From contig CALZTY010000016.1 in the NCBI GenBank assembly GCA_945829225.1, positions 1-45,787 of the forward strand: a stretch of 45,787 nucleotides of DNA, in the 5' to 3' direction. Position numbers and translations under genes: made by a program. Each line of letters starts with the position of its first letter. Position 1 is the first letter of the stretch. The notes under the pieces were generated by a model. That model was given only the letters and a program-made list of their open reading frames with translations. It was not told the DNA's origin and did not search any database. This DNA comes from an uncultured Bacteroidales bacterium (GTDB lineage: Bacteria > Bacteroidota > Bacteroidia > Bacteroidales > Muribaculaceae). This document shows, one piece after another, positions 15,983-24,190 of this stretch.

Positions 15983-17911
15983 ATGAAATTGTTCAAATAT
16001 ACAATGGTTGCAGCCCTCTCGGCGTTGGCACTCGGTTTCACCGCTTGCGACGACGACGAAGACTTCATCCCCGGTGCTCCCAGCGAAGGCGTATTCTTCT
16101 CGGAAACCGAGCCTACCGTCGTTAGCCTGGAGACATCATCAACACACTTCGATGTGAATGTGTCGCGTGCCGGTATCACCGAAGCCGCTACATATGCTCT
16201 TACTTCGACCGTCACCGCCGGTGGCGTAGAAGTTGAAGGCGGTGACTTCTTTGTCCCCGTATCTGCAACCTTCGACGAAGGTGCTACCACATCTGTTGTC
16301 CGCGTACTCGTTAATGGTGCCAATCTGGTTACCGGTCAGCAATACGATGTTACCATTGCTCTCGCCGAGGGTGTCCCCGGTTTCAACTATGGTAACAGCA
16401 ACATTACCATCCATGTAACCCGTCAGGCTGCATGGGGCGATTGGGAAGCCTATGGCGACGGCCTCTGCACCTACACCTACGAGACCGGCTTTATCCTCAG
16501 CGGTGACGACCCCGACCTCCCCTTGTCGATTCGTCACAACACTGAGAACCCCGACCTCCATCAATTCCGCATCGAGCACTGGTACAACAATACCACCCTC
16601 ATCATTGACTACAACTCGGCTACAGGTCTGTGCGAAATTGCACCCCAGTACACCGGTACTAAGGTCAATGTAGGTGACCTCGGTGAAGTTCCCTTGATGT
16701 ATGCTACCGCTTATCCTACCTTCACCGATAGCGAAGACTTCAAGAATGCCAACCGCTTCTATGAGGACGAAGGCGTATTTGAACTCTACGTTGTATACTG
16801 TATTCCTTACGAAGCCTCTGAGACCGGCTACGCTATGCTCAAAGATGGCGACGGCTTCGAATACTGCACCGTGGGTGAATATGCCGACTACAGCGTTGAT
16901 GTAGAGTACAATGGTACCCTCATCTACGACACCGAGATGAGCGCATCTTTCACCGCCAACGTAGGTAAGGATGCCGACGAGGCTCTCTTCGCTGTCGCAG
17001 AAGGCAACAGCGAGGCTGCCGCTCAAGCCCTCCTCGAGGGTATGCTTGCCGGTACTGTTGCTACCACCTCGGTTGCTCCCGGTGAGAACATGGCATTCAG
17101 CATCCCCGTTGCTTCGGCAGGTGAATATGTAGTCGTTGGTTACACCGTCAAGAACGGCGAGCCCAAGACTCCCGTAGCCGATACCTTCACCGTCTATGGT
17201 GGTGGTGGCGCTGCCGATCCTTGGACAGATGTTGCAGTTGTTGACATCGTCGACGGTTGGATTCACGCAGGCTTCCAGTTCAAAGACAACAGCGGCAATG
17301 TCATTCCTTACACCGACCTCGGCTGGCAAGTGGTAGGTCAGGAAAGCACTGAAGTTCCCGGTCTCTATCGTCTGAAGAGCCCCTGGACCGATCCCAACTG
17401 CCCCTTGGTACAAATGGAAGGCAACTCCAACACCAAGCCCGCTCACATCATCGTTGATGCTACCAACCCCGACTGCGTGAAGATTCCGCCACAATACTCC
17501 GGCTTCACCTTTAGCGGTGACGGCGCCGAGTTCTACATCTCCAACCTCGCCGGTTACTACCTCTCTGAGATTTCGGCTGTTCCCGACCTCACCGATGACG
17601 ACATCATCAATGCCGGTCTCAACGAAATCTGGGAAGACGGATACGTATACATCGGCACCTGCCTCTTCGGCTACGACTTGGCTGACGAATTCGGTTACTC
17701 ATGGAAGAGCGAACCCTATGCTGAAATCTTCTTCGACTTCAGCGGTAAGGGCAAGCCCGCCAAGAAGAACGGCTTAGGCGTTAACCTCAAGCGTCTCGAG
17801 ACCTCGGCTCGCACCGGCTACCGCTTCCCGATCCTCGAGCGCAGCCAGCGTCCGTTGAGCATCAGCAATTCTCTCACCCCCTTGAAGAATGCCTTCCACA
17901 TCGTTAGATAA
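15983..17911 (+). CDS. Surface lipoprotein with a duplicated domain, third gene of the SusCD operon
   Basis: A 642-residue lipoprotein. The signal ends in FTAC (Cys22) followed by DDDEDF, an acidic surface-export signal. An immunoglobulin- or Calx-beta-like region (about 45-145, with FDVNVSRAG and YDVTIALAEG) comes next. Two related modules follow: about 150-290 with GLCEIAPQYTG, and about 410-570 with DCVKIPPQYSG. Each copy ends in an aromatic, acidic stretch. I do not recognise an enzyme; a binding role for the SusCD substrate is the simplest inference from the operon. Codon use matches SusC and SusD. The operon ends at the strong hairpin at 17939-17967. The last 45 residues are basic and unlike the rest, perhaps an extension. 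Confidence 0.8.
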   Translation: MKLFKYTMVAALSALALGFTACDDDEDFIPGAPSEGVFFSETEPTVVSLETSSTHFDVNVSRAGITEAATYALTSTVTAGGVEVEGGDFFVPVSATFDEGATTSVVRVLVNGANLVTGQQYDVTIALAEGVPGFNYGNSNITIHVTRQAAWGDWEAYGDGLCTYTYETGFILSGDDPDLPLSIRHNTENPDLHQFRIEHWYNNTTLIIDYNSATGLCEIAPQYTGTKVNVGDLGEVPLMYATAYPTFTDSEDFKNANRFYEDEGVFELYVVYCIPYEASETGYAMLKDGDGFEYCTVGEYADYSVDVEYNGTLIYDTEMSASFTANVGKDADEALFAVAEGNSEAAAQALLEGMLAGTVATTSVAPGENMAFSIPVASAGEYVVVGYTVKNGEPKTPVADTFTVYGGGGAADPWTDVAVVDIVDGWIHAGFQFKDNSGNVIPYTDLGWQVVGQESTEVPGLYRLKSPWTDPNCPLVQMEGNSNTKPAHIIVDATNPDCVKIPPQYSGFTFSGDGAEFYISNLAGYYLSEISAVPDLTDDDIINAGLNEIWEDGYVYIGTCLFGYDLADEFGYSWKSEPYAEIFFDFSGKGKPAKKNGLGVNLKRLETSARTGYRFPILERSQRPLSISNSLTPLKNAFHIVR

Positions 17912-17938
17912 GTAAATCTTACTTATAATCCTATACCC

Positions 17939-17972
17939 GCAGAGGCTGCCCCATCGGCAGCCTCTGCTTTGC
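17939..17972 (+). terminator. Terminator of the SusCD operon
   Basis: A perfect 12-bp stem, GCAGAGGCTGCC (17939-17950) with GGCAGCCTCTGC (17956-17967) and loop CCATC, then a short T-run. It lies 28 nt after the lipoprotein stop codon. Confidence 0.85.
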
Positions 17973-18046
17973 TTATATACCCCCGGTCAAGTGCTAAAAA
18001 AATGCAAAACTGCACCACCCTATTCCGCTATGTGAAAAATATTTAG

Positions 18047-18054
18047 TAATTTTG
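18047..18054 (+). promoter_or_regulatory. -7 box for the GT5-like gene
   Basis: TAATTTTG matches TAnnTTTG 53 nt before the ATG. No convincing -33 element is seen. Confidence 0.5.
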
Positions 18055-18106
18055 CACTTGAATTACGACTTGTGTACACCTACACATCGCCACATCCTTA
18101 AACTTC

Positions 18107-18916
18107 ATGCAGATGGATATCAAAAAAGTACTATACATCTCTCAGGAGATAACCCCATACCTGCCCTCAAGCGAGTTTGCCGATTTCGGACGTGACTTAC
18201 CCCAATCCTTCGCCGAGAACGGCATCGAGGTGCGTACATTTATGCCCCGCTACGGTGCTATAAATGAGCGCCGTAACCAACTGCACGAAGTAATACGCCT
18301 GTCGGGTCTCAACATCGTCATCGACGACACCGACCACCCCCTCATCATCAAGGTTGCCACCCTGTTGCCCTCACGCATGCAAGTCTATTTCATCGACAAC
18401 GATGACTACTTCGAGCGCCACGCTACCGAGTTGGAAACTATCACCGGCGCCCACGAGAACGATGAGCGCAGCATATTCTTCAACCGCGGTGTCCTCGAGA
18501 CCGCCAAGAAACTCCGCTGGATACCCGCTGTCATCCACTGCTGTGGCTGGATGTGTGCCCTCGCCCCTCTCTACCTCAAGACAGCATACGCCGACGACCC
18601 CGCGTTCAATACCGCCAAGGTGGTATTCTCGCTCTATGACAACCCCATGCCCGGCGACCTCACCGACAAACTCTATGACAAACTCTGCAGCGACGACATC
18701 CCTGCCGAAGCCATCGCCGCTATCAAGGACAAGGCTGTCACCGGCGCCGACCTCAACCGCATAGCCATCGACCACGCCGACGCCATCGCTATCAGCGACC
18801 CCAACGTCGACCCCGAGGTCATCGAATACGCACGCCGCTCGGGCAAGCCCCTGCTGGAGTATCCCGGACGCGAGAAGTACTTCGAAGCCTACCACGAGTT
18901 CTATAAATCACTCTAA
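18107..18916 (+). CDS. Short glycogen/starch synthase (GT5) N-terminal-domain protein
   Basis: A 269-residue protein matching only the N-terminal Rossmann domain of GT5 glycogen synthases: KKVLYISQEITPYLPSSEF, FGRDLPQSFAENGIEVRTFMPRYG, MQVYFIDNDDYFER and IPAVIHCCGWMCALAPLYL. In a full synthase the early ADP-glucose-binding motif is KxGGL and a second GT domain follows. Here the motif position reads PSSEFADFGRDLP and the C-terminal half is absent, so glycogen synthase activity is unlikely. Short proteins of this type are, to my recollection, conserved in Bacteroidetes beside DUF4270 genes, so it is not simply a broken gene. The ATG at 18113 (MDIKK) is an alternative start. The next gene follows after 15 nt. 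Confidence 0.82.
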   Translation: MQMDIKKVLYISQEITPYLPSSEFADFGRDLPQSFAENGIEVRTFMPRYGAINERRNQLHEVIRLSGLNIVIDDTDHPLIIKVATLLPSRMQVYFIDNDDYFERHATELETITGAHENDERSIFFNRGVLETAKKLRWIPAVIHCCGWMCALAPLYLKTAYADDPAFNTAKVVFSLYDNPMPGDLTDKLYDKLCSDDIPAEAIAAIKDKAVTGADLNRIAIDHADAIAISDPNVDPEVIEYARRSGKPLLEYPGREKYFEAYHEFYKSL

Positions 18917-18931
18917 CACACCTATATTACA

Positions 18932-20320
18932 GTGAAATCCCTTCTACTGTCAATCATAGTCGCCATCTCGGCAGCCCTGTTCATCGCCTGCGAGGATACC
19001 TCCCAAGTGGGCAACATCCTCGACAAGGAGACCGTTGTCATCGTCATCGACTCCAACTTCACGGTCACCGGCTCGTCGGCTGCCAACCCCGTGGTGCAGT
19101 CGCGCACCATCACCCAACTCCTGGGCAATGTCACCGCACCCGCCTACGGCTCCATCAACAGCGACTTTGTCGCCCAATTTATGCCCTCCAACAAGATAGA
19201 CACCGCCTCGGTCACCGCTGCCGAGATTGACTCTATCAAGTGCTTCCTGCAGATGCTCAAGGACGAGTTCACCGGCGACTCGCTGGTGCCCATGGGAGTC
19301 AACGTGTATCGCATCACCCGCGACCTGCCCTATCCCATCCACAGCGACTTCAACCCCGCCGACTACTACGACCCCACCCCCATAGGCAATGTAACCTACA
19401 CAGCCTCGCGCCGCAATGAGCCCGACTCTATCCTGGTGCGCAACTCCAAGGCTGTCATCATCGACCTGCCCGTCGACCTGGGCAAGGAACTCTTCAATGC
19501 CTATGTCGCCGACCCCTCGGTGTACAACGACCCCGACCGCTTCTGCCGCGAAGTCTTCCGCGGGCTCTACTTTGCCAACTCCTATGGCTCGGGGCGCATC
19601 TGCAACTTCACCACCTCGTCGCTCCGTCTCTACTACCACAAGACCATCTGGAACGAGGACTCCGCCCGCTACGAGACCACCAACCATGTGGGCGACTACT
19701 GGGCTATCACTCCCGAGGTGATCATCAACAATAACATCAACTACACCCCCGACCCTCAACTTGAGCGCATGGTCAACGAGGGCGCTAATGTGCTCGCCGC
19801 TCCCGCCGGTTACCAAATGGAAGTCAATTTCCCGGGTCGCGAAGTCGTTGAGTCGTACAATCGCTACAAGAACAACCTGCGAGTGCTCAACTCACTCACC
19901 TTCGAGATACCCGCCGACTCGATAGGCAACGAATACAACATCTCGCCTCCTCCCTATGCACTGCTCATCCTCAAGAACAAAGCCGATGAGTTCTTCGCGT
20001 CAAACACCGTGCCCGACGAGAAGACCGCCTTCTATGCCGCCTACAACTCGACGACACACTCCTATGTATTCTCGGGGATGCGCGGCTACCTGCAGTATCT
20101 GCTCTCGCTGGACACCATCACCGACGACGACCTCACCTTCATCCTCACCCCCGTGCAACTCAATAGCGAGACCTCCTCGTCGTCATCCTACTACTATTAC
20201 AGTCAAGAGGTGGTCACATCGGTTGTTCCATACGTCTCCAAGCCCGCCATGGCGCTTATTTCGCTCGACCGAGCCAAAATTAAGCTCACATTTAGTGCCA
20301 ATACCGGAATAAATTTATAA
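18932..20320 (+). CDS. DUF4270 lipoprotein
   Basis: A 462-residue lipoprotein that I recognise as DUF4270, a Bacteroidetes family of unknown function. The signal peptide ends in LFIAC (Cys20), followed by EDTSQVGNIL. The body starts with TVTGSSAANPVVQSRT and LLGNVTAPAYGSINSDFVAQF, typical of the family, and is rich in beta-strand patterns. A GTG at 18932 is the start because the signal peptide begins directly there (MKSLLLSI). It lies 15 nt after the GT5-like gene, and the same pairing elsewhere in the phylum suggests a shared envelope-related task. Confidence 0.85.
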   Translation: MKSLLLSIIVAISAALFIACEDTSQVGNILDKETVVIVIDSNFTVTGSSAANPVVQSRTITQLLGNVTAPAYGSINSDFVAQFMPSNKIDTASVTAAEIDSIKCFLQMLKDEFTGDSLVPMGVNVYRITRDLPYPIHSDFNPADYYDPTPIGNVTYTASRRNEPDSILVRNSKAVIIDLPVDLGKELFNAYVADPSVYNDPDRFCREVFRGLYFANSYGSGRICNFTTSSLRLYYHKTIWNEDSARYETTNHVGDYWAITPEVIINNNINYTPDPQLERMVNEGANVLAAPAGYQMEVNFPGREVVESYNRYKNNLRVLNSLTFEIPADSIGNEYNISPPPYALLILKNKADEFFASNTVPDEKTAFYAAYNSTTHSYVFSGMRGYLQYLLSLDTITDDDLTFILTPVQLNSETSSSSSYYYYSQEVVTSVVPYVSKPAMALISLDRAKIKLTFSANTGINL

Positions 20321-20325
20321 CTTTG
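20318..20325 (+). promoter_or_regulatory. -7 box for tRNA-Thr
   Basis: TAACTTTG overlaps the end of the DUF4270 gene and lies 18 nt before the mature tRNA 5' end, which fits a dedicated tRNA promoter. Confidence 0.55.
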
Positions 20326-20342
20326 CAGCCGCAAAGCCATCA

Positions 20343-20415
20343 GCCGCAATAGCTCAGTCGGTAGAGCATTTCATTCGTAACGAAAAGGTCGTGGGTTCGA
20401 GTCCCACTCGCGGCT
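20343..20415 (+). tRNA. tRNA-Thr (anticodon CGT)
   Basis: A 73-nt cloverleaf. D stem GCTC/GAGC, anticodon loop TTCGTAA with CGT at positions 34-36 (reads ACG, threonine), T arm GTGGG-TTCGAGT-CCCAC, discriminator T, no encoded CCA. The acceptor arms GCCGCAA and TCGCGGC contain one A-C mismatch (6:67). The anticodon stem TTTCA/CGAAA has another at 31:39. Confidence 0.95.
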
Positions 20416-20418
20416 CTC

Positions 20419-20446
20419 GCAGGCACCTCCCCGGTGCCTGCTTTTG
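20419..20446 (+). terminator. Terminator after tRNA-Thr
   Basis: Stem GCAGGCACC (20419-20427) with GGTGCCTGC (20433-20441) and loop TCCCC, followed by TTTT. It begins four bases after the tRNA. Confidence 0.88.
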
Positions 20447-20499
20447 TTGTGAAATCACCAAATTTGGTATAAAATAGCCCGAGAGTGACAAAAAATTTG

Positions 20500-20507
20500 T
20501 ATATTTG
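20500..20507 (+). promoter_or_regulatory. -7 box for the PatB-aroA operon
   Basis: TATATTTG, 18 nt before the ATG at 20526, giving a very short leader. The -33 element is not clear. Confidence 0.55.
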
Positions 20508-20525
20508 CACAAAATCTTCACAGCC

Positions 20526-21710
20526 ATGACACAAACTACCTACGATTTTGACAAAGTAATTGACCGCCACGGCACTTGTTGCACCAAGTTGGACGGTTTG
20601 GACGCCATGTTCGGGCGTCACGACGTGACCGCATTATGGATTGCGGATTTAGACTTTGCTGTATGCCCGGATATCACGGCAGCACTGCGCCACCGCCTGG
20701 ATCACCCCGTGCTGGGCTACTCGGCAGCGCCCGACAGCTATTGGCAGTCGATTATCGACTGGCAACGTCGCCGCCACGGCTTGGAAATCACTCGCGAAGA
20801 ATTGAGCTTCGTGCCCGGTGTAGTCAAGGGTATCGCCCTGGCACTCAACTACTTCACCTGTCGCGGTGACAAGGTGCTCATCCAACCGCCGGTATATCAC
20901 CCCTTCAAGATGGTTATCGAGGGCAACGAGCGTCAAGTGGTTGAAAATCCGCTAATTGTAGGTGATGGCACCTATACGATGGACCTCAAGGGCTTGACAG
21001 AGACCTTGGAGCGCGAGAATCCCAAGATGATGATACTGTGCAACCCCCACAACCCCATAGGTTTGCAGTGGAGCGCCGAAACCCTCGCCGAAGTGGCTCG
21101 CCTGTGCCGTGCAAACGGCACCATCGTGGTGAGCGACGAAATCCACGGCGACTTGATGCTCGGCGACCGCAAGCATATCCCCTTCATCAGCGTCAGCGAC
21201 GACGCCCGCGAAGTGGGTATCATGCTCGGAGCGCCGTCAAAGACCTTCAATATCCCGGGCTTGGTAAGTTCGTGGATGGTGGTCAAGTCACCCACGCTGC
21301 GCGCCGGATTCTATCACTGGCTTGATGTGAACGAGTTCAATGACCCGGTGATGATATCGACCATCGGAGCCGAGGCAGCATATACCCACGGCGAGCCGTG
21401 GCTCAATCAAATGCTCGACTACGTAGCCGGGAATATCAAATTTGTAAACGAATACCTTGCTGCCAACGTGCCGCAAGTCAAGGCATTCACGCCCGAGGCA
21501 TCATTCTTGGTGTGGCTCGACTTCCGCCAACTCGGCTTACCCCAGGACCAACTGATGTCGCTGTTGCTCAACAAGGCACACCTGGCGCTGAACGATGGCG
21601 CGATGTTCGGTGCCCAAGGCGTAGGCTTCATGCGCCTCAATGTGGGCACTCCGCGATGCGTGCTCGCCGCTGCCTTGGAGCACATACGCGATGCCGTTAA
21701 CACTCTGTAA
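20526..21710 (+). CDS. MalY/PatB-type C-S lyase (cystathionine beta-lyase-like aminotransferase)
   Basis: A 394-residue PLP enzyme of the MalY/PatB family, which cleaves C-S bonds in cystathionine or cysteine conjugates. The N-terminus YDFDKVIDRHGTCCTKLDG followed by LWIADLDFAVCP is the family signature (usually WVADMDF). CNPHNPIG (172-179) and VVSDEIHGDL (201-210) contact the cofactor. APSKTFNIPGL carries the Schiff-base Lys239. RLNVGTPR near the end has the substrate-carboxylate Arg. Length is typical. A longer frame begins with TTG at 20505, inside the -7 box, so the ATG at 20526 is the start. aroA follows after 5 nt. Confidence 0.9.
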   Translation: MTQTTYDFDKVIDRHGTCCTKLDGLDAMFGRHDVTALWIADLDFAVCPDITAALRHRLDHPVLGYSAAPDSYWQSIIDWQRRRHGLEITREELSFVPGVVKGIALALNYFTCRGDKVLIQPPVYHPFKMVIEGNERQVVENPLIVGDGTYTMDLKGLTETLERENPKMMILCNPHNPIGLQWSAETLAEVARLCRANGTIVVSDEIHGDLMLGDRKHIPFISVSDDAREVGIMLGAPSKTFNIPGLVSSWMVVKSPTLRAGFYHWLDVNEFNDPVMISTIGAEAAYTHGEPWLNQMLDYVAGNIKFVNEYLAANVPQVKAFTPEASFLVWLDFRQLGLPQDQLMSLLLNKAHLALNDGAMFGAQGVGFMRLNVGTPRCVLAAALEHIRDAVNTL

Positions 21711-21715
21711 CACTG

Positions 21716-22957
21716 ATGAATATACGCATAAGTCCACCCGAAGGAATATTGGAAACGACAGTCGCGCGGTTGCCCTTGAGCAAGAGCATCGCCGCGCGAT
21801 TGTTAGTGATGAACTCACTCACCGGAGGCGCGCCTGCAGTGCCCGATGAAATATTGCCGCAGTGCACTGATACACAAGTACTTCGCGCCGCCCTCAAGGG
21901 CGAGGGCGACACCATCGACATTGCTGACTGTGGCACCGCAGCGCGGTTTGTCACCGCTCGCATGGCTGTTGCCGAGGGGCGCCGTGTCACCATCACCGGC
22001 ACACAGCGCATGAGCGAGCGCCCCATAGCACCCTTGGTGGACGCACTGCGCGCCTTAGGTGCCGATATCACCTACACCGAGCGCGAGGGTCACCTACCCG
22101 TCGCCGTGACAGGCAAGCGCCTGCGTGGCGGCACCGTGCGCCTCGATGCCGGTGCCAGTTCGCAATTTGCATCGGCATTGGCGATGATTGCCCCTACCAT
22201 GGAGCAGCCCCTGCGCATCGACCTCGGGGGCGAAATCGCCTCGATGCCCTACCTGAAGATGACCTTGGCGATGCTCGAGAGGCGAGGAGTCGAGACCTCC
22301 CGCGAGGGCTACGAAGTGATAGTCGCCAACACACCTTATCGACCCTGCCCGGCAGAGAACGAGCCCGACTGGAGCGCGGCGGCATTCTGGTATGCCATCG
22401 CCGGAGTCACCGCCGGCTGGGTCACCCTCCCCGGCATGCAAGAGCATAGTATTCAGGGAGATAGCATCCTATCCACCATCGGCGAGCGCTGGGGTGTGGT
22501 CACCGAATTCACCGACGAGGGCGCCGAACTCTCAGCCACCCCCGACATCTTCTCGCGCATGGATATGGATATGCGCGACAACCCCGACTTGGTACCACCG
22601 CTGGCAGTCACTGCCTGCCTCATCAATACCCCCTTCCGCTTCACCGGCGTTGCCAACCTGCGCCACAAGGAGAGCGACCGCATCGCCACCTTGACAGCTG
22701 AATTGGGCAAATGTGGCTGGCTCTTGGAGAGCGGCGAGGACTTCCTCGCTTGGGAAGGGGCTACCCGCCCTATCACCGAATTGCCCCGCATGAACTCGCA
22801 CGGCGACCATCGCCTGGCGATGTCATTTGCCGCAATCGGTGCCTTTGTACCCACCTTGGTCATTGAGGGTGCCGAGGCGGTTGAAAAATCCTATCCCGGA
22901 TTTTGGGACGACCTGCGCGACGCGGGATTCAGCGTAGAAATACTTGACGAATGTTGA
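21716..22957 (+). CDS. aroA: 3-phosphoshikimate 1-carboxyvinyltransferase (EPSP synthase)
   Basis: A 413-residue cytosolic enzyme that joins shikimate-3-phosphate and PEP, step six of the chorismate pathway. LPLSKSIAAR carries the PEP-binding Lys23. DCGTAARFVTARMA stands where many family members have a GNAGTAMR-type motif. Further motifs are RMSERPIAPLVDALRALGA, a QFASALAMIAP loop and, near the end, LRHKESDRI and NSHGDHRLAMSFA. It is slightly shorter than E. coli AroA (427). The 3' end overlaps the next gene by seven bases (ATGTTGA). Confidence 0.95.
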   Translation: MNIRISPPEGILETTVARLPLSKSIAARLLVMNSLTGGAPAVPDEILPQCTDTQVLRAALKGEGDTIDIADCGTAARFVTARMAVAEGRRVTITGTQRMSERPIAPLVDALRALGADITYTEREGHLPVAVTGKRLRGGTVRLDAGASSQFASALAMIAPTMEQPLRIDLGGEIASMPYLKMTLAMLERRGVETSREGYEVIVANTPYRPCPAENEPDWSAAAFWYAIAGVTAGWVTLPGMQEHSIQGDSILSTIGERWGVVTEFTDEGAELSATPDIFSRMDMDMRDNPDLVPPLAVTACLINTPFRFTGVANLRHKESDRIATLTAELGKCGWLLESGEDFLAWEGATRPITELPRMNSHGDHRLAMSFAAIGAFVPTLVIEGAEAVEKSYPGFWDDLRDAGFSVEILDEC

Positions 22958-23391
22958 TCGCGGCGCTCATAATATTATCAGCCATCGTGATAGTAGGCAC
23001 GACACTGTGGCTCATCGAGCAGCGCTACCGGCGCCGCCACCCCGAGGCACCTGTAGCCGTCGAGCCCGAGCAGCAATGCTGTGGCATGCACGTCACTTGC
23101 GAGCGCGACTCGCTCCTGACCTCGGTTTCCACCGAGATAGAATACTTTGACGATGAGGAACTTGATGCCTACAAGGGTCGCCGCCCCGACTCATACACTG
23201 CAGAGGAAAGCGAGCAATTCCGCGACGTGCTACTCACCTTGTTGCCCGACGATATAGCCCCGTGGGCACGTTCGCTGGGCTTGCGAGGCATCGAGATGCC
23301 CGCCGATGTGCGCGAAGAATTACTATTAATTGTCTCAGAGGCACGTGCCGCGCGTGCCACACACCCTACCGCCGATGCTCCAACTGCTTGA
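22951..23391 (+). CDS. Small membrane-anchored protein with a CCxxHxxC motif
   Basis: A 146-residue protein. One N-terminal membrane segment (about residues 2-20, LIAALIILSAIVIVGTTLWL) is followed by a basic stretch QRYRRRH, which predicts a cytoplasmic body. EQQCCGMHVTCERDSLL (about 40-56) offers three Cys and a His in metal-ligand spacing. The rest, with EYFDDEELDAYKGR and RDVLLTLLPDDIAPWARSL, is acidic and helical. I recall homologues in Bacteroidetes but no assigned function. It overlaps aroA by 7 nt and the metal-permease gene by 17 nt, so it is translationally tied to the permease and could handle its metal; that last point is inference. Confidence 0.75.
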   Translation: MLIAALIILSAIVIVGTTLWLIEQRYRRRHPEAPVAVEPEQQCCGMHVTCERDSLLTSVSTEIEYFDDEELDAYKGRRPDSYTAEESEQFRDVLLTLLPDDIAPWARSLGLRGIEMPADVREELLLIVSEARAARATHPTADAPTA

Positions 23392-24190
23392 TTACACCTT
23401 CTTTCAATATGCCCTCGCCGGAGTGGCTCTATTGAGCATATGTGCCGCAATCATCGGCACATATATCGTCACCCGGCGCCTTGTCGCCATCTCGGGCGGA
23501 GTCACCCACGCTTGCTTCGGCGGCTTGGGCTTGGGTTATTTCCTCGGTATCAGTCCGGTGCTGATGGCTGCGGTATTTGCCATCGCCTCGTCATTGGCGG
23601 TGGAAGGGCTCTCGCAGCGTTTCCGCCTGCGCGAAGACTCATCAATCGCCGTCATCTGGGCGCTCGGCATGGCTATCGGTGTGTTCTTTGTGTTTATCAC
23701 CCCGGGGTATGTGCCCGAATTGAACACATTCCTCTTTGGCAACCTCCTAACGATCAGCGAGATTGACCTATTGTGCTTCGCCGGCTTCGCCATCTTGCTC
23801 ATCGCCTTCACAGCCCGCTATTACAAGTTGATTATCGCCTGCTCGTTCGACCGCGACTTTGCTCGCGTGTGCGGCTTGCCGGTGCGCTTTATTACCTATA
23901 CGATGACCGTCTTGGTGGCGGTGTGCATCGTCCTCACCATCCGCATGGTGGGCGTAATGCTCTTGATGTCAATGTTTTCGCTGCCCATCATGACCGCCGA
24001 GATATTCTGCCGGCGCTATAGCAGCACCATGCTCACCGCTATGGGCGTGTCGCTGGCAACCTCACTGGGTGGCTTGCTCATCGGAGCAGCCATCGATGTG
24101 CCTTGCTCCGCTACCATCGTGTTGCTGATGACCGCAGTGTTCATCATCGCCAAGGTAGCCGATGCTTTTATCCTGCGTAGCCATGATTAA
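23375..24190 (+). CDS. ABC-3 family metal ABC transporter permease (ZnuB/TroC-like)
   Basis: A 271-residue inner-membrane permease of the ABC-3 family, which imports Zn, Mn or Fe with a partner ATPase and binding protein. It has seven to eight hydrophobic helices. GTYIVTRRLVAISGGVTHACFGGLGLG is split over the characteristic first loop, and SIAVIWALGMAIGVFF, RMVGVMLLMSMFSLP and AAIDVPCSATIVL follow the family. The ATG at 23375 is the start; a longer open frame from 23330 adds residues unlike the family. No ATPase or solute-binding gene lies next to it, so these must be elsewhere if the system works. It overlaps the genes on both sides. Confidence 0.9.
   Translation: MLQLLDYTFFQYALAGVALLSICAAIIGTYIVTRRLVAISGGVTHACFGGLGLGYFLGISPVLMAAVFAIASSLAVEGLSQRFRLREDSSIAVIWALGMAIGVFFVFITPGYVPELNTFLFGNLLTISEIDLLCFAGFAILLIAFTARYYKLIIACSFDRDFARVCGLPVRFITYTMTVLVAVCIVLTIRMVGVMLLMSMFSLPIMTAEIFCRRYSSTMLTAMGVSLATSLGGLLIGAAIDVPCSATIVLLMTAVFIIAKVADAFILRSHD

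Noticed and set aside
16139..17494. 451-residue open frame antisense to the third SusCD-operon gene
   Set aside because: It mirrors a gene with strong codon bias, which leaves few stops on the other strand. It has no signal, motif or promoter.
11052..17911. Complete polysaccharide utilisation locus
   Set aside because: SusC, SusD and a lipoprotein are present, but there is no glycoside hydrolase, lyase, sulfatase or sensor nearby.
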